Shown here: in pieces, positions 24,420 to 34,600 of the stretch
How positions within the stretch are numbered: position 1 is the first letter of the stretch
Layout of the letters: every line of letters starts with the position of its first letter
From: Xiphophorus maculatus
Lineage: Eukaryota > Chordata > Actinopteri > Cyprinodontiformes > Poeciliidae
DNA: 64,000 nt
Direction: 5' to 3'
Assembly: GCF_002775205.1 (NCBI RefSeq)
Contig: NC_036448.1
Location: 5,110,572 to 5,174,571 of the forward strand
Translations under genes and position numbers: made by a program
Notes under the pieces: generated by a model
Told to the model about the DNA's origin: nothing
Database searches by the model: none
Seen by the model: only the letters and a program-made list of their open reading frames with translations

Positions 24420-25379
24420 GCATTAGCGGGTCTAGAGTTTATGGTTGGTACTTTTTAGTTAGCCCACCACTGCTGATACAAGTGGCTTTTATTTACTACT
24501 CAGGGACTGAGGACAGTTGGTTGTTCCAGATTTCATTATGGGACGCCATACAGATGAATGACACACTTTTACTTGCAAAACCTTGTATCACTATCTTCAT
24601 CACGCGGTCCATCCCAATAAGACCGGTTGAAGTCTGCGGCTGTAAAGTGGCAAAAATTATTTTTGCGAATACTTTTGTGTGAATACTCGTGCATTGACCC
24701 CTGTGTGACTGCTGGTGATGTCCAACTCTGAGAACAGAGAAAGAAAAAAACAGGAAATTAACCATTTATTAAGTCATTATATGCAGTCTGCTTTGTAATA
24801 AACTTGATGAGGTCTTGCACATTGTGAACGAGGGAAACTTGGGACTAATAACCGCAGATGAGATTTACAGCCCTGGCTAAAGAGCCTCTATGTAAACACT
24901 GTCACCGCTGTCAGAGTGGGGGCCTGTGAGATTCATACTGAGCGGCTGGAGTCATGCAGACGTGCCAATGTTCTCAGACTTTTTGCTTCGACTTTTAAAG
25001 CAGGCTGACCTGCGGTTACAGAGAAACGGGGGGTGAAAGAAAGGACTTTGCTGCAAATAATAACTGCGCGACAGTGCCAAGTTGTCGCAGGGCGGCTCTT
25101 GACGTGTGACTCGTTTTCTCTTGAGCGACCGTTACTTTGTGCTCATGCCGTTTACGATTCACAATTAATTCTAACTGCAGCTTGTTCCACATGGCAAAGC
25201 TAAAACTCTGGCTTCAGAGAGCAACAGTGTTGTTGAAAAATCTATTCATTAAAAACATATGCCGGCTCGTAGAGATCTGGGATCAATAAAACACTGAACT
25301 TCAGAACGAGTCAAGCTTATTATTTCCGTGACAAATGGTACAAAAATAGTAATCTGCAGGAGCAGCAGTTTCAGCTAAT

Positions 25380-26270
25380 CCACCAGGATACGTTTCTTTG
25401 ACTGTGGTCTTACTGCAGGGAGTCTGCATGTCCTCCCAGTGTATGTGGATTCTCTGGGCACTCGGGCGTTCTCCCACAGTCCTAAAACATGACTGATAGG
25501 CTAACTGGTCTCTTTTAGGGTGTGCTCTCACCAGCCCTGTTTAGTCTGCTTTAGCTAAACTCTAGTTCATTTGTCTAGAAAGTCTGTTTGTGAATGCACA
25601 GCTGAACTCTGGAAAGTCAACTCCGGTCCCCCTAAAAACTAGCCTTCTTTTCGACTGAAGTGAACTCTGGGGCGGTTCGAACGCATATGTGGATACAAGC
25701 GGACCGGCGGATGGTCCACAAACAGGAAGCGAACTATAGCGCAGGGCATTCTGGGTGAATACAACCAAAACAAATGAACAAATCTAGCGCTAAAGGGAGA
25801 AATGGCTCGTGGTCTCTTGCCATAAACAAATGATAAATCCTACAAATGCTAAACTCTGACACTACTCCATTTTTGTCTACATTTTGTCAAGAAGGAAGTT
25901 TTGCTCAGGTTTTCTTCTGAGGTTTTCCTGTTGTTTCCTTCGGTTTTCGGTGCAGCGCCACCAGAGGAGAGGGAGCAAACAGCTTTCTCAAAGGCTTTGG
26001 ATCATTTGACACACAGTACAGTACAGTGCGAACTGGACCAGCTGAAAATGTAATAAATCAAACTGAGCGTACTGGACCATCAGGTGTGAAAACACCATTT
26101 TGAGTGTATGTGTACATCATTGTCTGACCAGGGTGTCTCTGTGTTTCCCTGTGACGGACTGGCATGTCCACCACGCTGCATTCTGGTTTAGCCTGACTTT
26201 GGTTCATCATTATGGACCCATGGCCAGGAGGATCTCTCACCTTCCCTTCTTTATTCCAGTTCCTGTCCAA
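25380..26270 (+). mobile_element. Older dispersed repeat split by a younger DNA element
   Basis: The left half (to about 25,518) reads '..cctcccagtgtatgtgg', 'cccacagtcctaaaacatga' and 'ggctaactggtctct'. The right half (from about 26,097) resumes with 'gagtgtatgtgtacatcatt' and 'ccctgtgacggactggc'. Read together they make one familiar fish repeat. The same repeat in reverse lies at 41,160-41,420. The open frame at 26,100-26,522 starts inside it and is not a gene. Confidence 0.65.
25519..26096 (-). mobile_element. Non-autonomous DNA transposon, copy B (reverse)
   Basis: The right end, 'ggaccatcaggtgtgaaaac', is the reverse complement of the left end of copy A at 1,825. The left end is 'ggtgtgctctcaccag'. 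The interior shares 'attctgggtgaatacaacc' and the 'gaactctgg' modules with copy A in reverse. It interrupts an older repeat. Confidence 0.7.
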
Positions 26271-27094
26271 ACCAATACGATGAAAAGATCAGCTTTCTTT
26301 ACAAAAACAGGCTTCACCGAGACATTCCTTAAAATGTCTGAATCTCTGTTTCTGCTGTTATTCCTCAAACACACCAAGTCCCTCTTCTTGTGTTACCACT
26401 GCGTGAAAATTAGCCCAATCAAAATGATGTACTCCTTGTGCCGACACATTTCTGCACCTCGTAAATCCATCAGGGCCCGTCATCTCGTGCTCATTAGAAG
26501 ATATTTTAGATCCATCTCTTGACACGTTGGCTCAATCCTCTGTGGATTATTTTAAATATTAAGTGAAATCCTTTTTCCAGACTTCCAGAGGAATACTTTT
26601 CCTACTGCTCCGCATGAGCCAGTGCAGGTAGACTGGAGGGCTGTGAGGGAATTGTGTGAGAGGTCTGAGCGGTGAGGTCTACAGAAACATTAACACCAGA
26701 CATCAACACGACACCTGATATAGAAGTGGTCAAGTCCATTTATGAAACAGGAGCCAATTGGGAACGCATTGAAAATATGAGTTATTAGGATAACACAGGG
26801 AACAACCGGGCTGCAGAAGCAGGGGGCAGCTCCTGCCTGGTGGACGCAAAGTCTGAGACCACCTGGACATCTTTCAAAGTTTGCTTTGAAAAGCCCCAAA
26901 ATGTTGCTTTATTTCAGTGCTCTCTCGCTTCATTGTCAAACAGAACTGTCGTGTTTACGGTTCTGTGGACGCTCCTTCTGATTTACGCCAAACAACTCTC
27001 CTTTCGCACTGCAGACGGGTTAGAGGAAAAAAAAAAAAACGTCAACAGAGACGCAGTGTGGTCTAACGATGTCAGATAATTTAAGGGAAAAGTC

Positions 27095-27207
27095 ATTAAA
27101 GAGGCGCTATTAGGCCTATGTGTTTTCCAGGCATAGTTCCATTTTGTAGCACAATCAAGTAACTATGTTAACTGCAGTTGATATGCCATATATATACAGT
27201 ATATATA

Positions 27208-27294
<87 letters not shown>

Positions 27295-27690
27295 TGACTT
27301 AAATGAAATTTAACTTTGCAATTTAATGTCTTGAAATAGGGCATCTGTCTCTTTAAAGTATTCTGTTCTTTCCGTTGTCATGACTTCAGGAAGTCATAGC
27401 CAGGTGTTTGCTAATTGCTGCTGGCTAGTCTGAAGGAGCTGAGTGGAGGAAAGGCGGGGGAAGGTTGCTCTGCAAGGCGGAAGCGCGTCTCGAAGGCGGA
27501 GCTAGGTCTACCCGGGCGTTTTGCCCAGCTGAATGGTTGCCATGGGAGATGAAAGGATTTTTTTTTCAAACATAAATGAAAGAATCAATGCAACACTCCA
27601 GCTCTGTTTTTGATGAGGGAATAACAGTATAACATGATAACATGAAAACTCAAAAAAAGAGTTGATTTTATATAATACTGCAAACTAGCC
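27095..27690 (+). mobile_element. CCCTTTAA-ended dispersed repeat with (TA)n expansion
   Basis: Starts 'cattaaagaggcgctattag' and ends 'tataatactg', so the two ends are inverted. It contains the modules found at 14,130-14,335 and, reversed, at 19,390-19,925. A dinucleotide TA tract of about 100 bases (27,187-27,291) lies inside it. Non-coding. Confidence 0.65.
27187..27291. repeat. (TA)n microsatellite
   Basis: Nearly pure TA dinucleotides, opened by a small palindrome (TATATACAGTATATATACTG). It lies inside a dispersed repeat. Confidence 0.95.
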
Positions 27691-30321
27691 TTTTACTCAG
27701 ATATGTTACTGATAAAAAATGATGCAGTTTACACACGTCACCAAAATTTTACCCAGAAGAACCAAATATTACGTAGAAGTTAATTTATTCAAGAAATACG
27801 GTTCAAAAAGTGAAACTTTACAGATGCAGATTCAGTAGACTCAGTGGACTGATTTAGATGTTCTTTTCTTCTCATTTTAATGATTATGGCTTACAGGCGA
27901 TAGGTTGACAATACTCCCTAGATTCTTCTTTGGGGTTCAGGACAATCGAGGACATTACCTCCAGGGTCACTCAAGCAGCTTCTGGTACCTTTGGGAGTTT
28001 GGTCCGGTACCAGGTCCTGCTGGAAAGTGAAATCTGGACCTCCATGAAGCTCGTCAGCAGAAGGAAGCATGAAGTGCTCTGGTAGAGGTTGCGTTGACAT
28101 TAGCCTTGATAAAACACAGTGGAGCAACACCAGCAGACGACAAATCACTGGCTGTGGAAATTTTCCACTGGACCGAAAGAAACTTGGATTCTGTTTGTCT
28201 TCACTCTTCCTCCAAACTCTGGGGCTTTTCCAAACGTAATGCAAAATTTACTTGCATCTGAAAAGAGGATTTTTGAGCCACTGAGCAACAATCCATTCCT
28301 TCTCTTTAGCCCAGGTAAGCGGCTCTTAATGTTGTCTTTAGTTCAGGCGTGGCTTAACTCCAGGAATGTAACGGCGCATGTTCTGGATGCATCTGTGTGT
28401 GGCGCCTCCAGCTGCAGTCCAAACTCAATTGGACTTTTTGGATTGCTGTTAAGTGCTGTTACTTTTGCACTTTTTTTTCTATCACTTGTTTCCTTCCATT
28501 CAATTTTTTTTTTTATCAATAAGGCCTCTGACACAAAACTGGGACATCCAGCTAATAAATCATTGTCAAGGATATTTTTGTTCATGTAGGCCGGTTGGTG
28601 AAGAAAAACACAGGTCTGGCTTTTAAGTTACAGTTATTTTCTTCCTGACTATAATCGTAACTGTCCACGCCTATGTACGGAACTCCACGAGTGCCACATT
28701 TCAGCAATTTAAAAAGTAGGAATGTGAACACATTTGGAGATGCATACATCAAATTAATTAATTTACATTTACCGTGAATAACAAAAATAATCATTTTTAA
28801 TTATTTAATAAATATTTTAAATGTATATTTTGCCTCTAAAATGGTGATTGGTCTGCAGTGATTGGCCAATCAGACGTTTATGTTTTTCTTGTGAGACATT
28901 AGAACAGTGTAAATTATTTCCAATATATTCCTGAGGACTGAAAGCTAAACACAAAACAAAATGTATGAGTTTTATTTAGTTATTTCATTGTATAATAACT
29001 TAGGACCTCTAATATATGTTGGAAATAATATTTAGTTATTTGATATATATATTTTTTTTTCAAAATGGTCACACATGTCACTATTAGCTTTCAATTGCAG
29101 GAATGTAATTTAGAACCAGTTCTACTGAAGAAAATGCAAAAACCAAATATGGAACAGATAGTAGCAAGACGATTGGATGGGAATATTACTGGAGAAGATT
29201 AACCAAGTCTTTAAATGGTAATTATTAATTGATTTGCTAGTTGTTTGTTTTGTTGTTGTTGTTTTTTTTGCAGTGGTCTTTTAGTAGTTTGTCCTTTTTG
29301 AGGAAGTGAGCAACACACTGTGATCCTGGGCTCAGGGCTGCTGGAAAACAAGACCAAAAAAATGATCCCAGAAGGAGGGAAAATGAAAGGGGGGAAAAAA
29401 ATGTAATTAAATTTTTTTTTTCTCTGAGTTTTAATATGCGTTATGTAACGGACCAAATTATAGAAGCAACGTAGTTTTAATGAAGTTGGAAATAAAACTT
29501 TTCCCTTTGCTTAACGATGTTACCGCTGCTGTTTTGTAAGGCTCCGTAACTCTAAATGACCTCCTGCTGGTTGATAATATATATTGCAATCATAGAACTA
29601 CATTTACTCACAGCAGATTATAAGTAAGCAGAAAAGCATGGAAAATCAGAAGTTGTAAAAAAAAAAAAAGTGTCTGTGACAGATGGCACCATTTTATACT
29701 CAGAACAAATAGGTACAGAACAACAAAGCAGCAACTGGGTCATTTTGTTGGTTCAGGCATAATGTGCTCACTGTAGCATTAATATATGGTCAATACCTAA
29801 ATGCAAAGGGAACCTTGACTACTGTTGTAGTGGTTGTATTAATACTTGTTTATGTCAATAGTTGCCAGTGATCCAGTCTTTTCATGTTTCACATTTTCTT
29901 TCAGTATCCCGGAAAATCCTCATGTTGATTATACCTGTGCATCCATGAATGAAGGAGTTTAATAAGAAGGAAATGATTATGTTTTTTCTTCTAAAGTTTA
30001 AACAGTTAGGGAATTGACTAACTAGAACAATTTATAAACTGGGTTCTGTTTTAAAGCATATAGCTGATATGTCAGGAAATTATCCGTTGCTGTACGCGGT
30101 ATGCAAATAAAATCAATTTTAATGCATAGCAGCCAAATTTTATGCCTTCAGCATGAAATTTGTATGTTTTTCCAGTCCACATTGACTTTTCTTTTTTGGT
30201 GGGTACACAGATTTTTCTCTCAGAATAATAATAATAATAATAATAATAGAAAAAAAACATGCATGGCCTATCTAAATTGTCCTGAACCGAACTGTAAATT
30301 TATGCATATTTGTCTGTCTCG

Positions 30322-30935
30322 GTAGCTGCGTTTCCACTTATATAACTGCACAATTTCATATTTTGAAAATACATTTGTTTCAAGAAAATGCGTTCATTTA
30401 AAAACAAACAAAAAGATTTTTGACAAAAACGTTTGGCGGTGATTTATTATTATTTTTTTACTGCATCAAAACTGGTTTATTTAAGAAAAACTGCTATTTT
30501 AAATGCTTTTATGCATCACACAAGTCACGCGATCAAGTCACTGGCGCAAACCACAAAGAAGAAGACAACAGGAAGTAGTTTGAGTTAACATGTTTTCTTT
30601 TTTTTTTTTTTTTTTCCCCTCTAGGGGGTCTTTTTGTGGGCTCTAGTGTCCCTTATGTGATAGTAGACTGACAGGAAACGGGGAAGGAGAGGGGGGAAGA
30701 CATGCGGCAAATGTTGTCGGGTCCGGGAGTCGAACCTGCGACGGCCGCGTCGAGGACTCAAGGCCTCCAAATTCGGGTCGCGCTAACCGCTACGCCACCA
30801 CGGCACACCCAGAGTTAACATGTTTTCTAATGTTTCTCATTTAATGGAAATGCAGCAATTCCAAAATTGTCTCTTTTCCGTATTAATGAAATATTGACAG
30901 AGTTTTTCACACATTAGTAGTGGAAATGCAGTTAC
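30322..30935. mobile_element. DNA element with inverted ends, host to a SINE
   Basis: The left end, GTAGCTGCGTTTCCACTTA, and the right end, TAGTGGAAATGCAGTTAC, are near-perfect inverted repeats. Related text ('gaagacgacaggaagtggtt', 'catggaaacgcagcagttgc') occurs at about 41,440-41,760, showing a dispersed family. Without the SINE at 30,599-30,811 the element is about 400 bp. Confidence 0.75.
30599..30811 (-). mobile_element. tRNA-derived SINE with 17-bp target duplication
   Basis: On the minus strand it opens like a tRNA gene: a box A (TGGCGTAGCGGTTAGCGCG) near 30,785-30,800 and a box B (GGTTCGACTCC, plus-strand positions 30,726-30,736). It ends in poly(A), seen as poly(T) on the plus strand at its low-coordinate end. 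GAGTTAACATGTTTTCT flanks it on both sides (30,582-30,598 and 30,812-30,828). It is a retroposed SINE, not a functional tRNA gene. Confidence 0.93.
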
Positions 30936-31621
30936 TGATGGTTTTTCAGTATTCTATCTCTTGACTGTTCACTACTTGAGACTGGAAGCTTCCCGATGCA
31001 ACCCAAAGGGAGCATAGGAAATAGATCAATGGATTGATATTTATAGAGTAGAATAGAAATTACTTTTATTGTCCCTCAATGGGGAAATTCATGTGTGCTA
31101 GCACTAAGGTGACATGCAAGTCAAAACATTGGGAGCAAAGTGCTTTTATTTTGCTTCAGCGGGTTACAGATTCGACAGAGATCTGCAAAAGATTCAACAG
31201 CAGCGGTTCATTGGAGTTTGCATGCTCTCCCTTTTTCAGTATCGTTTTTGTCTCAGTATTCTGTTTTTTTTCTCCTGGCTCAAAAATGCATGAGTTCAAT
31301 TGTTTCAAGTGCATGAAACTTTGTTTGTCTTGTACGTGTCTGAATTTGTTCAACAAGATGGGTACCACTCCCCCGCGAAACAACAAAGAGCAACTTAGCA
31401 CAGATAGTATATACATGGATCCTATTCGTTTTTGACGTATCATGTAGAAATGAATCTTGTGAAAGATAGTGAGAGGCTGTAAAGTTGGAGATGGACAACT
31501 TTGTTGTGTTGTTGGTGCAGGGGTGTTTGCTGAAATGCACAAAACAGATTTTGTCATTTCTTTTTTTTTGTGGTAATTTTACAGATCTTCTGGTTGATTG
31601 GCTATAGCAAGAGGAGCAACC

Positions 31622-34600
31622 ATGGGACTTGAGATGTGGACCCTTTCCCTCCTGTTGGGTTTGTCTCTCTGGAGCAATGGTCAAGCCCTGGCAAGGAACC
31701 CCATCCTGTCGAGGATACGAAGAGCTCCGGGGGCTGCCGAAGAAAACAAGAAGTGCTCCTACACCTTCTTGGTCCCGGAGCAAAAGATTACGGGCCCCAT
31801 CTGCGCCACCCGGGGCTACTCCACTGACAAAGACCGAGTGACGCGCCTGGATGTTGCGGCGGTGCGCGACCTTCTGTCCAAACAGCGTCGAGAGATGGAG
31901 ACTCTGAAGCTCGTGGTGGATGTGGACGGCAACCTGGTGAATGAGATGAAGCTACTGAGGAAGGAGAGCAGAAACATGAACTCCAGAGTGACTCAGCTGT
32001 ACATGCAGCTGCTGCATGAGATCATAAGGAAGAGGGATAACTCACTGGAGCTGGCCCAGCTGGAGACGCGCATCCTTAACGCCACCTCCGAGTCACTGCG
32101 GTTGACGTCCCGGTACAAGGAGCTGGAGGCCAAATATGCAGCGCTGTCTGCAATCGTGAACAATCAGTCGGTGCTGATCGGAACGCTAGAGGAGCACTGC
32201 ATGCAGATGCACAGTCGGCGCCATGAACAGCCACCTATAGGACCCCCACTGGTGCAGGTGGTACCTGAGAACATTCCGGTCAGCGTGCCACGGTTCACCA
32301 ATGAGATCCAGAGTCGAAACACCAGAGGGTTTGGGCCGGATAGGGGCTCTCGCTCCGGGTCAACCCCCACGAGCAGTACGCTCGAGGTCCCGAAATCTGA
32401 GAGAAACTTCAGCACAGAGGGTGAGTGGGCGATTGTCCGTTTCTTCTTCTTCATTCCTAGATTCTGTTGCACGGTCAGATCCATATGACAATGTAGTAGG
32501 GCCATTGTAGAAAGAAAAAAAAAAGGAAGAGTACATTTCCACCTAAAAACTCAGAAACTTGGAGATTAATCTCAGAAACGCTCTGGAAGATTTCTGAGAT
32601 TGAAAAGTCAATATTTTGCTAGAAAAAAAAATCTGAAATTTTGAGATTAATCTCAGTAATTTCTGGAAAAACCAAAGCAATTTCTGAGTTTCAAGACATT
32701 TCTGATTTTTTTGAAATTCTTTGAGGTTAAAAAAAAGTGACCTTTGAAACTCATAAATTTCCATGTTTTCTCTGGCAAATTTAGATTTTTGGAGCTCAGA
32801 AATTTACTTTTTTTTTCTAGAAAATTCCAGAATTTTTTGGTGAAAATGTTCTCCTTGTTTTCCTTCTCTGTCTACAATAGCCGTTGTGGATCCAAGACAG
32901 TCCTGTCATGGCGAAATGTACAACAATCATTCTTTGAAAGGCCAATAATAACAACATCACGCTCTAAGGCTGCAGCTGTAGATGGACCAGCAGCCTCGTT
33001 CCAAAAGGTTAAAAATGTGCAAAATCAGCTGAAACTCTGCTTCATGCGCAACAGAAAGCACACAGACCAGAATGGAAACACAAATGTTGTACAATCCGAG
33101 TCGACCAAGGAAACCTTTACCAAGGGAAAGACAGGGTCGACCAGCTGGATTTTGCTCATTGACAGAAAGTTTTTGACGTGCTCACATTGGCTTTGCCCAA
33201 GAATAATAAAGTGTGAAGGATTTCAGGACAGCTATGTTGGCAAATGATCTGTTTGTGAGACTGTTCCATTGCGTGAGGCTCAGACAAAAGCCAGGCGGGC
33301 ATGATGGGAGTCTCGGCTGGTTACCGCAAGAGCCGAGGCATGTTCAGCGTACGCAAGAGGCCGTAAAGTTTAACAGTAGTATAAATAAATAATTACATAG
33401 GAGTTGCTTACCCGTCGAACAAACTCACTACGCACAGCTATATGAATCTATTTGTAGCTGTTTGTCATCATAGCGGAGGGAGAGGGAGGGGGAGTCATAT
33501 CTCATTAGAGAGACTTAATTGGTCTGTCCTTAGAGAAAATCGTAAACAAGTATAACTTTGTAGATCTGCAGCAGCCACATGTAAATGGTAAATAGCCTGC
33601 TTTGAGTGTTCTTGCTGAAATTTCAGAGGTGCCAGATTTTCCATGGATTTTTGGGTATGGTTGAGGTTTGAGGGGGTGAGTATTAGAAAAGTGAGACGTT
33701 ATTAATGCTAAAAAAAAAAAAATAGAAGCAGAAAAACTATAAAATGTGTAAAGCTTAGAGTTGTCTAGCAGTGTTGTCAAAGTGTACTTTTTTTTTTCTC
33801 TCACAAACACTGGAGGCCTTTCCGGGTTATCTTGAAGTACTAGGTCTCCTTTGACCAATTGTAATCAAAAGGCCTTACTGCCATTCATATGCACAACATG
33901 TCTGTTACATTTAGAGCATTTTGACAAGGTGAGTTTATAGTGTAGCGCCACCAAAAACGGTATCTATCTGAGGGTGATCAAGACCTTGGAGATAATTCTA
34001 CTAATACAGAGGTGTTAAGAATGACCAGATACAAACACTATGGAAGAGTCCATGCACTTTCCGCTGTTCAGAGTGATATTTACAATAGTTGTTTACCCGC
34101 GCACTGTAAGAAGACATACAACCATTATTCAATCAATAACAACTGCTGTCAATGTCTGACGACACATTCTCGTTTCGGCCAGTCAAACATCAACAGTATT
34201 TTCCTTTGCAACCATACAACAATAAGAAATTTCTTTATTAATGTCTTCAAAGTCCAAACGTTATATGGCACAGTTCATAAAGACCAGGTTGATGATGCCA
34301 GGGCTTTGTAAGCTTGCAACAAATGAGAGTCTGTGCTTTGAGTTAGACGTGTTCAAAATTAAACATGAGAGAGTTGGTAAGGTATGGGAGAGTTTTTATT
34401 TACACTGTAAAAAATGGTGCAGCTGCCTGGTCTTAAAAGCTGCTCTGGGAGAAAGAAGCCATTGTTAAAAAGGAAACATAAAACCCCAGATTAAAGTTGC
34501 AGATACACACACACAGGAACATGTCCCAGGGTTTGGCACAGCTAAATTGTATGTTTGTCCATTAAACACATTGGTTCATTTGGAGGGAAATAAACATTTG

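Larger units (their letters stand above)
17781..31584. other. Long intergenic / 5' flank of angptl1, no coding exon seen
   Basis: No frame here shows a family motif. Contents I can name: hAT-type element 18,196-18,672, a repeat at 19,390-19,925, a GA tract near 20,640, a GC-richer patch at 21,770-22,020 that could be a noncoding first exon, a dispersed repeat at 22,930-23,610, a 41-bp minisatellite at 24,011-24,419, DNA element copy B at 25,519-26,096, a TA tract at 27,187-27,291, and nested elements at 30,322-30,935. I looked for RALGPS2-like exons, because human ANGPTL1 lies within that gene, and saw none. Confidence 0.6.

Noticed and set aside
26100..26522. 140-aa open frame
   Set aside because: It begins inside a dispersed repeat and shows no known domain.
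30720..30811. tRNA gene with A and B boxes
   Set aside because: It is followed by a non-tRNA body and poly(A) and flanked by a target duplication, so it is a SINE.
31598..31621. Longer N-terminus for angptl1 from a TTG codon at 31,598
   Set aside because: Not an ATG. The ATG at 31,622 has a strong start context and begins a proper signal peptide.
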